NCBI GenBank assembly: GCA_029776225.1
Contig: JAKOTR010000053.1
Span: 575,694 to 639,693, forward strand
Reading direction: 5' to 3'
From: Acidobacteriota bacterium
GTDB lineage: Bacteria; Acidobacteriota; Terriglobia; Bryobacterales; Bryobacteraceae
DNA length: 64,000 nt
Within the stretch, counting starts at the first letter, position 1, and each line of letters starts with the position of its first letter. A program made the position numbers and the translations under genes. Positions 51,088-60,183 of the stretch are shown piece by piece. Under the pieces are notes generated by a model. It saw only the letters and a program-made list of their open reading frames with translations, searched no databases and was not told the origin of the DNA.

Positions 51088-51895
51088 GCGGGCTATCCAC
51101 CGGGTCGCCGAACTTGATTTCGGTTTCGGCCTTGAACTGCTTATAGTTCCGGTACGTGACCAGCATGCGTATGCGCTGCGGCCCCGACTCGAAGTGAAGC
51201 ACGTCGTCCGCGCGCGTGTAGGTAGGGAACCAGTACTTGCCGTCGATCTGCTCGCGGTAGGTCTCGAACTTCGGGAACTGGTTATCGCCGCGGACGATGC
51301 CCACGCCGCGCCCGTAGGTCTTCACGATTTGCAGGTCGCGGTCGTCCACCCAGATCTGTCCCTGGAAATAGCGCTGGCCCTTTTCCATCTTCTTCGGCTT
51401 GACGGCGAACACGTAGCAGGGAATCTCGTCCACCATCTGCTTGCCGAGGTAGCGGATATGGTACTTCGGAATCTCCTCCGTGGTCAGCACGAAGGGCTGG
51501 ACGTTTCTGAGGTCCGCTTCGTCTTCCGGCGTAAGCTGAATGTTTCGCAGCGTCGGGAGGGGCGCCCTGACCACGAGTTCCGTGCGCTTGCCCTCGGGAG
51601 AAAAGATGATGTCAGTCACCATCTCGTGGCGCCCAATCGGGGTCCCGCCGGGGTCGAGTTCCTGGATCCGGACCGTCTGCCGGTAGGTGTAATTCTCCCG
51701 CGCCCGCGCGAATTCGGTTTCCTTGGCGGCGAATCGGGTGATGATGTCCTGGATCTGCGTCTCGCTGAGGTTCTGTGCGGCAGCAGGCTGATCTGCCTGC
51801 TGGTCGACCTGGCGCCAGCCGCCGCTTTCCTGGGCCGCGATGCCGCCTGCCGCCAGAATCGCCAATAGAGGCCACGCCCGCATCACGGATCTCAT
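51062..51895 (-). CDS. Periplasmic LolA-like / outer-membrane lipoprotein-sorting-like protein
   Basis: The 277-residue product has a signal peptide (ends GGIAAQES) and a beta-rich body. Segments TEFARARENYTYRQTVRIQEL, TDIIFSPEGKRTELVV, YFQGQIWVDDRDLQIVKTYGRGVG and EQIDGKYWFPTYTRADDVLHF give the antiparallel half-barrel pattern of LolA/LppX-like proteins that carry lipids or lipoproteins. The C-terminus is Pro/Glu/Lys-rich (DSPQPEEPKKP). It is a monocistronic gene with its own terminator. The family is common in Acidobacteria and uncharacterised. Confidence 0.65.
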   Translation of the reverse strand: MRSVMRAWPLLAILAAGGIAAQESGGWRQVDQQADQPAAAQNLSETQIQDIITRFAAKETEFARARENYTYRQTVRIQELDPGGTPIGRHEMVTDIIFSPEGKRTELVVRAPLPTLRNIQLTPEDEADLRNVQPFVLTTEEIPKYHIRYLGKQMVDEIPCYVFAVKPKKMEKGQRYFQGQIWVDDRDLQIVKTYGRGVGIVRGDNQFPKFETYREQIDGKYWFPTYTRADDVLHFESGPQRIRMLVTYRNYKQFKAETEIKFGDPVDSPQPEEPKKP

Positions 51896-51991
51896 CTTGG
51901 TCCCTCGCTACAACCATTCTAGACGCCCCCGAACTGGAACGCGTTGCCGCGCAAAGCGCGGTAATCTGGGTACACCGGACACCGGAGGCTC

Positions 51992-53827
51992 ATGGCACCT
52001 TTTCGGCGTATCGGATCGACTCCGGAGGGGCACAACCGCTGCGAGTTTCGCGTCTGGGCTCCGCGGGCCGATTCGGTCGACCTGCACATTCTGGCGCCCT
52101 CCGAACGGATTGCGCCCATGGAGCCGGAAGGCGCGGGCTATTTTTCCGCGCGGCTCGATGGAGTAGCTCCCGGCGCGCGCTATCGTTACCGGCTGAACGG
52201 CCGCCTGGAGCGGGCCGATCCCGCATCACGGTTCCAGCCCGAAGGCGTGAACGGGCCTTCCGGAGTTGTCTCCCGCGACTTCCCCTGGACCGACCGCGGC
52301 TGGGCAGGCATTCCGCTTGAGGAGTACATCGTCTACGAACTGCACACCGGCACTTTCAGCCGCGAAGGCACGTTCGCGGGAATCATCCCGTATCTCTATG
52401 AAATCAAGGCACTTGGCGTTACAGCCATCGAGCTGATGCCGGTAGCGCAGTTTCCAGGCGGCCGGAACTGGGGTTACGACGGCGTCTTCCCCTTTGCGGC
52501 GCAGAACACCTACGGCGGGCCGCGCGGGCTCATGGAACTTGTCGATGCCTGCCACGCGAGGGAGCTGGCCGTCGTGCTGGACGTGGTGTACAACCACCTC
52601 GGGCCGGAGGGCAACTATCTCGGCGACTTCGGCCCCTATTTCACAGACCGCTACCGGACGCCCTGGGGCGACGCGATCAACTTCGACGGGCCGGGAAGCG
52701 ACGAAGTGCGGGCCTATTTCATCTCCAACGCGCTTGAGTGGGTGACGGACTTCCACATCGACGCGCTGCGCGTGGACGCCGTTCATGCCATCTTCGACGG
52801 CTCGGCCTATCCGTTCCTTCAGGAGCTGGCCGATGCCGTGCACCAGCGCGCGGCGGAACTGAACCGCAGGATCTATGTCATCGCCGAGAGCGATCTGAAC
52901 GACGCGCGGCTGATCCGGTCCCCCGAATTGGGCGGATATGGCCTGGACGCCGAGTGGGCCGACGATTTCCACCACGGTCTCCACACGCTGCTCACCGGCG
53001 AACGCGAGGGCTACTACGAGGATTTCGGCCGGCTCCGCGACCTTGAGACCGCGTTTGCGACGGCCCACGTATACGACGGCCGGTACTCGGCGTACCGGAA
53101 GCGCCGGCACGGCAACTCATCAGCCGGATTGCCGCCTTCAAAATTCGTGGTGTGCGCTCAGAATCACGACCAGGTCGGCAATCGCAGGCTCGGGGAGCGC
53201 CTGTCGCGTCTGGTAGATTTCGAATCGCTGAAACTCGCGGCCGCCGCCGTGCTGCTTTCGCCCTACATCCCGCTGCTGTTCATGGGTGAAGAATACGGAG
53301 AGACGGCGCCGTTCCAGTATTTCGTAAGCCACTCGGATGAGAAGCTTGTCGAGGCGGTGCGGGAGGGGCGCCGCCGTGAATTCGAAGCCTTTGGCTGGCG
53401 CGGCGAAGTCCCGGATCCGCAAAGCGAGAAGACTTTTCTGGAATCAAAGCTCAACCACGCTTTGAAGCATGAGGGGCAACACCGGCTGCTCTATGAGTTC
53501 TACAATGAATTAATTGGAATTAGAAAGCGCTTATTTTCGCCGCCGGGCAAACGCGGAATTAGAACATATGCCAGCGAGCCGGACGGCGTACTGGTTGTAG
53601 AGCGCGCAGCCGCCGTCGAGACCGCCCTTCTCCTGCACTTCGGCGAACGTCCCGTTTCGTTCGCGTTTCCGCTGGCAGGCGAATGGCGCACGGTGATCGA
53701 CTCGTCCAGCGAGCGCTGGGGCGGTCCGGGGGGCGCGCAACCGCCCCGGAGGCTTGCTCCCCACAGCGCTGTGCTGCTGGAAAAAGCCGGCCCGCAGGAG
53801 AGCACAGCCTCCTTTCCGCCGGGCTAG
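51992..53827 (+). CDS. treZ: Malto-oligosyltrehalose trehalohydrolase
   Basis: This 611-residue GH13 enzyme releases trehalose from maltooligosyl-trehalose. An N-terminal CBM48-like domain (CEFRVWAPRADSVDL, residues 17-31) precedes the barrel. The catalytic regions are DVVYNHLGPEGNYL near 195, the nucleophile Asp in DALRVDAVHAI near 255, the acid/base Glu in VIAESDLND near 290 and the stabiliser Asp in CAQNHDQVGN near 390. Length fits TreZ (about 600). The partner TreY is not adjacent; the next gene is a trehalose-6-phosphate synthase/phosphatase, so two trehalose routes meet here. Confidence 0.93.
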   Translation: MAPFRRIGSTPEGHNRCEFRVWAPRADSVDLHILAPSERIAPMEPEGAGYFSARLDGVAPGARYRYRLNGRLERADPASRFQPEGVNGPSGVVSRDFPWTDRGWAGIPLEEYIVYELHTGTFSREGTFAGIIPYLYEIKALGVTAIELMPVAQFPGGRNWGYDGVFPFAAQNTYGGPRGLMELVDACHARELAVVLDVVYNHLGPEGNYLGDFGPYFTDRYRTPWGDAINFDGPGSDEVRAYFISNALEWVTDFHIDALRVDAVHAIFDGSAYPFLQELADAVHQRAAELNRRIYVIAESDLNDARLIRSPELGGYGLDAEWADDFHHGLHTLLTGEREGYYEDFGRLRDLETAFATAHVYDGRYSAYRKRRHGNSSAGLPPSKFVVCAQNHDQVGNRRLGERLSRLVDFESLKLAAAAVLLSPYIPLLFMGEEYGETAPFQYFVSHSDEKLVEAVREGRRREFEAFGWRGEVPDPQSEKTFLESKLNHALKHEGQHRLLYEFYNELIGIRKRLFSPPGKRGIRTYASEPDGVLVVERAAAVETALLLHFGERPVSFAFPLAGEWRTVIDSSSERWGGPGGAQPPRRLAPHSAVLLEKAGPQESTASFPPG

Positions 53828-53835
53828 AAATCGCA

Positions 53836-56061
53836 ATGACGGACATGAATCAATCGGCTGGCAGAGTCGTCGTGGTGTCGAACCGGCTGCCTGTCACGCT
53901 GCGCCGCACCTCGGAGGGATGGAGGTCCGAGCGCAGCCCGGGCGGCCTGGCCACGGCGATCGATCCGATTCTGAAGAAAACCAATGGCATATGGATCGGC
54001 TGGGCCGGGGACTCTTCGGCGCCGGACGAGGCACGCGCCAAGATCATTCGACAGTGGGCGGAGCGCAACTGCTATATCGCTATCGAACTGCCGTCCGAAA
54101 TGGCGCAGCTCTACTACGAGGGCCACGCCAACCAGGCGCTCTGGCCGCTGTTTCACCAGTTCCCGTCTTTCGTCGAATTCTCCCCGGCCGCCTGGCGGGC
54201 TTACATCGACGCCAACCGGCTCTTCCGCGACGCCGTCGTCAAGGAGTACCGGGAAGGCGACCTCATCTGGATACACGACTACCATCTGATGCTCCTGCCG
54301 CAGATGCTGCGCGAGGCGCTTCCGGCCGCCAATATCGGCTTCTTTCTCCATATCCCGTTCCCCTCGTCGGAAGTGTTTCGCGTCCTGCCAAGGCGCGAGG
54401 AGCTGCTGGAAGGCCTGCTTGGCGCGGATCTGATCGGTTTTCAGACGCATTCCCACTTGCAGCATTTCCGCACGGCCCTCTTGCGGGTTCTGGGGATGGA
54501 AAGCACGCTCGACCGGGTGGAAGTCGGCACGCGTCCCGTCCGGCTCGAAGCGTTTCCGATCGGCATTGCGCCCGAGGAGTTTCTCAACGCGCTTGCCACG
54601 GCGGAGGCGGCCGGCATACGCGCCGAAATCGAGCGCCGCTACGCCGGCCAGCGCATTCTGCTGGCTGTGGACCGCCTGGACTACACCAAGGGCATCCCCC
54701 AACGCCTGCGGGCGTACCGCCTGCTGCTTGAAAAGGAGCCCGGGCTGCGGCGCCGCATCGTCCTCATCCAGATCGCCGTGCCCTCGCGTGAAGGCATCGC
54801 GACCTACGCCGGACTGAAGCGCGAGGTCAACGAGCTGGTCGGCGAAATCAACGGGCAATTCAGCACTCCTGGCTGGACGCCGCTCGTCTACATACGCCAC
54901 GGCGTGTCGCGCCAGCAACTGGCCGCACTTTACGCGGCCGCATCCGTGGGCTGGGTGACGCCGCTGCGCGATGGCATGAACCTGGTCGCGAAGGAGTACG
55001 TGGCCTGCCAGACGGAGGGCCGCGGCGCCCTGGTGCTGAGCGAGTTCGCCGGGGCGGCCGAGGAGCTGTCCCAGGCCTTCACCGTGAATCCCTACGACGA
55101 GGAGCGTACGGCGGAGACGGTCGCCGCTGCGCTGGCCCTTTCGGATGAGGAGCGGCGGGAACGCATGTCCGCCCTACATGCGGACGTTCTCCGCAGGAAC
55201 GTTTTCCACTGGGGAGACCGGTTTCTGGCTTCCCTGCGCGAGGCCGCGGAGGTGCGCGCCAGCCGGGACGTCGAGAAAGCGGCGCCCCTGCCCTTGCACC
55301 AGATCCTTACCGCGTACCGCGACGCGGCTCGCCGTGTACTGTTTCTCGATTACGACGGGACGCTGGTGGGCTACGCATCGCGGCCCGAACTCGCGGTGCC
55401 GCCCTCCGAGGTTTTGCACCTGCTGGAGCGCCTCGCGGCCGACGAGGCCAACTGCGTGGTGGTAATTTCGGGCAGGCGCAGCAGCGATCTGGAAAAGTGG
55501 TTCGGGCGCATTCCCAAGCTCTGGCTCGCCGCCGAGCACGGCGCCACGATGAAACGCCCCGGCCACGACTGGCAGGCGCTGCGGGACAGGGCAACGACGG
55601 AATGGAAAGAGCGCGTGCGGCCCGTTCTCGAACACTTCGCCGACCGCACTCCCGGCAGCCTGATCGAGGAGAAAGACTTCGCCCTGGTCTGGCATTACCG
55701 CATGGCGGAACCCGAGTTCGGCGACTGGCTGTCCAACGAACTCGTCGCCGTGCTGGAAGGGATGCTGGCGGGGAGCGAACTGCGCGCCGTCCGCGACAAC
55801 AAGCGCGTAGAGGTCAAACCCGCCTGGATCAATAAGGGGGAAGTGGTCGAGCTGGTGTTGCAGCACTACCAGGACGCCAGCTTCGTTTTTGCCGCCGGAG
55901 ACGACCGCACGGACGAGGATATGTTCGTCAAGTTAGGCCCCGAAGCATGGACCGTGCACATCGGGCCCGGCTCCACGCGCGCCCGTTTCACGCTGCCGGA
56001 CTTCACCCGGAGCCGCGCCCTGCTGGTCCGGTTCGCGGTCCCGGAACGCCTGGAACAATAG
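53836..56061 (+). CDS. otsAB: Fused trehalose-6-phosphate synthase / phosphatase
   Basis: The 741-residue protein fuses OtsA (about 1-480) and OtsB (about 490-735). The GT20 part shows VVVVSNRLPVTL, RSPGGLATAIDP, IWIHDYHLMLLPQMLRE, GFFLHIPFPSSEVFRVLP, VDRLDYTKGIPQRLRAY and LRDGMNLVAKEYVAC. The HAD phosphatase part shows VLFLDYDGTLVGYAS (nucleophile Asp), VVISGRRSSDLEKWFG, and AAGDDRTDEDMF. It makes trehalose-6-phosphate from UDP-glucose and glucose-6-phosphate, then dephosphorylates it. ATG 53836 starts eight bases after treZ; the upstream in-frame extension lies inside treZ. Confidence 0.95.
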   Translation: MTDMNQSAGRVVVVSNRLPVTLRRTSEGWRSERSPGGLATAIDPILKKTNGIWIGWAGDSSAPDEARAKIIRQWAERNCYIAIELPSEMAQLYYEGHANQALWPLFHQFPSFVEFSPAAWRAYIDANRLFRDAVVKEYREGDLIWIHDYHLMLLPQMLREALPAANIGFFLHIPFPSSEVFRVLPRREELLEGLLGADLIGFQTHSHLQHFRTALLRVLGMESTLDRVEVGTRPVRLEAFPIGIAPEEFLNALATAEAAGIRAEIERRYAGQRILLAVDRLDYTKGIPQRLRAYRLLLEKEPGLRRRIVLIQIAVPSREGIATYAGLKREVNELVGEINGQFSTPGWTPLVYIRHGVSRQQLAALYAAASVGWVTPLRDGMNLVAKEYVACQTEGRGALVLSEFAGAAEELSQAFTVNPYDEERTAETVAAALALSDEERRERMSALHADVLRRNVFHWGDRFLASLREAAEVRASRDVEKAAPLPLHQILTAYRDAARRVLFLDYDGTLVGYASRPELAVPPSEVLHLLERLAADEANCVVVISGRRSSDLEKWFGRIPKLWLAAEHGATMKRPGHDWQALRDRATTEWKERVRPVLEHFADRTPGSLIEEKDFALVWHYRMAEPEFGDWLSNELVAVLEGMLAGSELRAVRDNKRVEVKPAWINKGEVVELVLQHYQDASFVFAAGDDRTDEDMFVKLGPEAWTVHIGPGSTRARFTLPDFTRSRALLVRFAVPERLEQ

Positions 56062-56128
56062 AAAAAAATCGCATCCCGCACTCGCCTTCACCGCCGGGCG
56101 CTGATACAATTAGTCTGCATTCAACAAC

Positions 56129-57172
56129 ATGGGCACCACCGCTCCGGACGAGCGGCTGAGGGAACTGGCCGAAGCAAGCTGGCAGTTCTATATCGATCTG
56201 GCCGAGGGAGCCTTCTATCTCGGTTACACCGATCAGTCCGCGTGGGTAATGCAGAAGGCCGTTGCGGAAGCCGAAACGCTTGGGCCGGGAGATCCGCGTT
56301 TGCCCGCTTCGCTAAACCGCCTCGGCGTTCTCTACTACTATCTCGGCAAGTACCGCAGCGCCGAACCCCTGTTCGAGAGGGCCGTGGCGCTGATGGAGCA
56401 GGCCGGCGCCTCGTGCAAGGCCGAATTCGGCGACATGCTCTATAACCTGGGCGGGTTGTATAAAGCCCAGGGCAAGTATCCCGAAGCGGAAACGGTGTTT
56501 GCGCGGTGCCTCGAAGTCTGGGAGAAGACCCGGGGGCCGGAGCATCCGGACCTGGCGCTGGCCTATCAGCAGCTCGGAGAGATGTGCATGCACCAGGGAC
56601 GGGGTCCGGAGGCGTTGTTTGCGCTCCGTCGCGCCCTGACGCTGCTGGATGCCCGCAAGGTCCAGGACTGGGTCACCCTGGTGGTCCTCACCAAGCTGGC
56701 CGCCTACTACACGCTTCAGGACCGGTATCAGGAAGCCGAGCCGCATCTGTGGCGCGCTCTTGAGCTGCGGCGCCACTTGCAGGGTGGAGACCACCCCAAG
56801 GTGGCCAAGGCTTTAGAACAGCTCGGCCAGATCTACACCAGGCAGCGGAAGTTTGCCCGTGCCGAGCCGCTGTACCGGCTTTCCCTCGCGATTCTGGAAA
56901 AGAGCATCGGCCGGCGGCACCCCGATTTCCTGCAAACCCTGAACGCGCTGGCGGAACTCTATGTCGCCGAGGGCAAGTACAGCGACGCCGAGCCGTTGTT
57001 CAAGCTCTCGGTGGCGGCGTTCGAGCAGGCCCTTGGAGCGGAGCACCCCCACGTGGCCGACCGCCTGGAGGACTACGCGCTGCTGCTGCGGACCATTCGC
57101 CGGAACGAGGAGGCGGAGGTGTTCGAGACGCGGGCCCGAGCCATCCGGGCCAGGCGGGCGATCGCGATCTGA
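56129..57172 (+). CDS. Soluble TPR protein (kinesin-light-chain-like TPR_12 repeats)
   Basis: The 347-residue protein has no signal peptide and consists of about six 42-residue TPR units of the kinesin-light-chain type, for example SLNRLGVLYYYLGKYRSAEPLFERAVALMEQ (about 62-92) and ALEQLGQIYTRQRKFARAEPLYRLSLAILEKSIGRRHPDF (about 225-265). Such repeats bind protein partners. It lies 67 bases after otsAB. Role unknown. Confidence 0.8.
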   Translation: MGTTAPDERLRELAEASWQFYIDLAEGAFYLGYTDQSAWVMQKAVAEAETLGPGDPRLPASLNRLGVLYYYLGKYRSAEPLFERAVALMEQAGASCKAEFGDMLYNLGGLYKAQGKYPEAETVFARCLEVWEKTRGPEHPDLALAYQQLGEMCMHQGRGPEALFALRRALTLLDARKVQDWVTLVVLTKLAAYYTLQDRYQEAEPHLWRALELRRHLQGGDHPKVAKALEQLGQIYTRQRKFARAEPLYRLSLAILEKSIGRRHPDFLQTLNALAELYVAEGKYSDAEPLFKLSVAAFEQALGAEHPHVADRLEDYALLLRTIRRNEEAEVFETRARAIRARRAIAI

Positions 57173-57224
57173 TGCTTTCCGCCGCCCGCTCATGCTAATA
57201 TGTCCTTCTAGCAGGCCCATCAGT

Positions 57225-57298
57225 TGGGAGGTCGTCTAACGGTAAGACGGCAGACTCTGGATCTGCTTATCGGGGTTCGAATCCCTGCCTCCCAGCCA
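57225..57298 (+). tRNA. tRNA-Gln, anticodon CUG
   Basis: The 74-base cloverleaf folds with acceptor TGGGAGG (57225-57231) pairing CCTCCCA (57288-57294). The anticodon arm is GCAGA-CTCTGGA-TCTGC, giving anticodon CTG, and the T-arm is CGGGG-TTCGAAT-CCCTG. Discriminator G and an encoded CCA follow. The DNA after it is accessory in nature, so the tRNA may have served as an integration site. Confidence 0.93.
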
Positions 57299-57407
57299 AT
57301 TCCCAATAAGGGGCTCTACGCCGTTAATGGGGGGCACCCGCTGCTGACTGATCACCCACTCCTCGGTGATCCGTTGTTGCGGGTGAAGCGCCAGATTGTG
57401 GCAATTT
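57299..57407. other. Spacer between tRNA-Gln and the nuclease relic
   Basis: The spacer contains one inverted repeat, GATCACC ... GGTGATC around 57350-57373, perhaps a tRNA terminator. No gene and no copy of the tRNA 3' end is seen here. Confidence 0.35.
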
Positions 57408-57821
57408 CTAAGGAACAGATTTGGCGCGAGCCCTTCTGGGGAACGCGTTGGAGAGGACAAACGTCGCCTTCATCGCCTCGACGCTGCGGGTGAAGTCGGC
57501 TGCCGGCGCCATGTGGCCCTGGTCGTATCCGCTCTTGGAGTAGTCCGAGGGTTCGGCGCGACGGCCGCGCGGAAGTTCCGGGTCTGCCCGAAAGCGGAAG
57601 TTCCCCTCCTTCCGGTTGGCGACCGCCGCCGCCAGGTCTTCCCTGGTGAGCGCGTAGCCGACCCAGAGGGGGATCTTGTGCTCGGGGTCATGGCAGACCA
57701 CGAAGTACTTCTTGTCGAGCACAGGGGTGGGGCAGTCCGGCTGGCCGAACCTGAGATGATCCGCGGCAAATACGCAGGACGGCGGCGAGCAGTACCTAAA
57801 GTGAGCAGACGCGGCGAAGCA
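57408..57821 (-). pseudogene. Truncated DNA/RNA non-specific endonuclease (NucA-like)
   Basis: The open frame 57821-57408 holds HLRFGQPDCP, KKYFVVCHDPEHKIPLWVGYALTREDL and the active-site segment YDQGHMAPAADFTRS with KATFVLSNAFP. In this family the motif is DRGH, with His as general base; here it reads DQGH. The frame has no plausible start before the GTG at 57722, although homologous sequence continues upstream of it to an in-frame TGA at 57822. It ends just after LSN, missing the C-terminal third. It looks like a decayed gene fragment beside the tRNA. Confidence 0.7.
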
Positions 57822-57961
57822 TCACCGAATCTTCTATGTGCACTGACGGTTGCAAGACATGTGCATCGCCTGAATAAAGTGGTCCACTCCCGTCTGCCGA
57901 TCCTGGCAGACTGCGCAGCCGGCTCCCTCGAGAGCAAGTAGGTGCTTAAATCTATTAGCGT

Positions 57962-58519
57962 ATGCCTGCATTCTACGCTGCCGCGGTTCCCGAGTTCCTG
58001 ACACACGAAGAGGATTTGATTGTCGGCCGACAGACCGGCGTAACACGCATCGAGTTACCCGCCGAACAACTGGAAGCTTGGCGCGAGCAGTTGCGAATTT
58101 TGCGGACGGCGCTTAGTTCCGATTCTGCCAGCGACTGGTACCTGCTTCTCGAATACCCGATTCCCCGACGGGGAAAGAGAATCGATGCTGTGGTTCTGGC
58201 TCACGACGTCATTCTCGTACTTGAATTCAAATGCGGCGCGCGCAAGTACGAGAGGGAGGCCCGCATCCAGGTTGAAGACTACTGTCTTGACTTGCGTGAT
58301 TTTCACGCGGAGAGTCGAGGTCGCGTGTTGGTCCCCTTCCTGGTCGCGACCAATGCGACAAAGGAACTCCCACCCAGCCACGAGCCGACCGATTGGGTCG
58401 CGCCTGTTTGGCTGGCCAACGCTTCGTCCTTGCCACATCTGATGGAGAAGGCCGTTTTCCAATACAGAGATTGTGCTGCTGCGCCGATTGATTTCGAACG
58501 CTGGAACAGGGCTGAGTAG
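57962..58519 (+). pseudogene. N-terminal PD-(D/E)XK-like nuclease part of a DUF2075 protein, ended by in-frame TAG
   Basis: The 185-residue frame contains a restriction-nuclease-like core: LLLEYPIPRRGKRIDAVVLAHDVILVLEFKCG (about 61-92), where D-x(n)-E-F-K matches the PD-(D/E)XK active site. The TAG at 58517-58519 is in the same frame as the ATPase that follows with no gap. In related DUF2075 proteins, as I know them, both parts form one polypeptide of about 640 residues with a YxPTPTI motif at this junction. A single base change of a Tyr codon would create the TAG. It may instead be a real two-gene arrangement. Confidence 0.65.
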
Positions 58520-59902
58520 GTGCCTACACCAACGATCATCGAGGCAGCGCGAATTCTCTACGAAAGGCACGATGTCCGTGAGATTGCGCGATGTCACGCT
58601 GGTGCGGAGAACCTGACGAAGACGACTGCGGCCGTGATGCAGGCTATCCAATGGGCACGCTCGAGCGGCAGGAAAGCCATCTGCTTTGTAACGGGTGTGC
58701 CGGGTGCAGGCAAGACTCTCGCTGGCTTGAATATTGTTCACAACCGAGAATTGCACAAGGATTCCTTGGCTGTGTTCGTATCCGGAAACGGTCCTCTCGT
58801 GAGGGTGCTTTCGGAAGCGCTGGCCCGCGATGATTCCAGACGGACTGGCCGGGCGATTTCCGAATCCCGACGGAGGGTTTCAACGTTCGTTCAGAATGTC
58901 CATCGTTTCATCGATGCTCACTTCGCTGACTCGGCGGCTCCGCGAGACCGGGTGGTTATCTTCGACGAGGCTCAACGGGCTTGGAATGCGGAACACTCGC
59001 AAAGAAAGTTTAAACGCGATCGTTCCGAACCCGAAATCATGCTCGACATTATGAATCGCCACGAAGGCTGGGCCGTCATCGTCGCCTTGGTGGGCAGTGG
59101 TCAGGAGATCAATACGGGCGAAGCTGGCCTGGGGGAATGGGGACGAGCACTCGCCGAGCGCTTCCCCCATTGGAAGGTGCTGATCTCGCCCCACCTGGTT
59201 GAGGAAACGTTTGCGCGAGATAATCTCTTTCAAGTTCCACCCAACGATCTGGAGATTGTTGAGGACGGAAGGCTCCATCTAGAGGTATCACTACGATCGT
59301 ACAAAGCCGAGGCAGTTTCGGAGTTTGTTTCTCAGCTGCTTTCGATACATGTTGCAGGTGCCCGAGCGGCGCTATCCTCGTGCTCGGATTTTCCGCTGGT
59401 GCTTACTCGGGACCTTGCTAAAGCAAGGGCTTGGTTGAAACGTCGGCAGCGCGGCTCTCGGCGGATTGGCCTCGTCGCAAGCAGCGGAGGCCGCCGCCTA
59501 ATAGCACATGGTCTCGATGTTCGCACCAGTCTTGACGTCGAGAACTGGTTCTTGAACCCCGCCTCTGATGTCCGGTCATCGTACTATTTGGAGATGCCGG
59601 CCACAGAGTTTGGCATTCAGGGACTTGAATTGGACTGGACTGGTGTGTGCTGGGACCTCGACTTGGTACCGGAGCGGGGTGGCTGGAGTGTCAAAGCTTT
59701 CAAGGGGACCAAGTGGCAGAGCGTCCGCGATCCGATCCGGCGGCGATATGTTCTCAATAAGTATCGAGTGCTGCTCACGCGAGCGCGAGAAGGGATGATC
59801 ATCTGGGTGCCCCCAGGAGACCCATCAGATTGGACACGCCCTCCGCAGAAGTACAATTGCATCGCAGAGTATCTCAAGTCGTGTGGCATCAAGGAGATTT
59901 GA
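58520..59902 (+). CDS. DUF2075 P-loop ATPase/helicase (C-terminal part of a split gene)
   Basis: The 460-residue part begins at a GTG that directly abuts the TAG of the preceding nuclease frame. It has Walker A FVTGVPGAGKTLAGLNI near residue 56, Walker B VVIFDEAQRAWN near 145, VALVGSGQEINTGEAGLGEWG near 190, a helicase-like VSLRSYKAEAVSEFV near 260, and the C-terminal NKYRVLLTRAREGMIIWVP near 415. The family belongs to superfamily 1 helicase-like ATPases often found in defence or mobile contexts. Translation could reinitiate at the GTG, giving a separate ATPase, or readthrough could give the full nuclease-ATPase. Codon use resembles the nuclease part, not the neighbouring housekeeping genes. 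Confidence 0.75.
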   Translation: MPTPTIIEAARILYERHDVREIARCHAGAENLTKTTAAVMQAIQWARSSGRKAICFVTGVPGAGKTLAGLNIVHNRELHKDSLAVFVSGNGPLVRVLSEALARDDSRRTGRAISESRRRVSTFVQNVHRFIDAHFADSAAPRDRVVIFDEAQRAWNAEHSQRKFKRDRSEPEIMLDIMNRHEGWAVIVALVGSGQEINTGEAGLGEWGRALAERFPHWKVLISPHLVEETFARDNLFQVPPNDLEIVEDGRLHLEVSLRSYKAEAVSEFVSQLLSIHVAGARAALSSCSDFPLVLTRDLAKARAWLKRRQRGSRRIGLVASSGGRRLIAHGLDVRTSLDVENWFLNPASDVRSSYYLEMPATEFGIQGLELDWTGVCWDLDLVPERGGWSVKAFKGTKWQSVRDPIRRRYVLNKYRVLLTRAREGMIIWVPPGDPSDWTRPPQKYNCIAEYLKSCGIKEI

Positions 59903-60183
59903 TGATCGGAACGGTGCGCGTTCGCGTCTAACAACAATCCACCAACATGAGGCAATCGTCTCAGGCACGCCAACAGCATTGTCTCGCGTTGCCTGACTCC
60001 TCTGCCGGGTTGCGCATCCTTGCGTGGTGCGGGCGCTGTGCCGTCCAGCCGGGACCGCTATTCGCGACAGAGTGACTCCGGTCACGGACAAGCGCGCGGG
60101 AACCAGCGTATCGTCGAATCAGACGCACTGCAAGCCGGCCCGCTCTCTGGGGCCGGGATCGCTGATCAGAGGAGGATTGGGAA
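59903..60183 (+). other. Leader region of the ferredoxin gene
   Basis: No gene is seen. It holds a perfect palindrome GTGAC-TCCG-GTCAC (60072-60085), which could be an operator, and a 7-bp GC hairpin CCGGCCC/GGGCCGG (60135-60156). GAGGAGG lies shortly before the ferredoxin start. Confidence 0.35.

Noticed and set aside
57470..58006. 178-codon minus frame overlapping the nuclease relic
   Set aside because: The neighbouring frame carries the recognisable nuclease motifs; this one is Arg/Ser/Thr-rich without domains.
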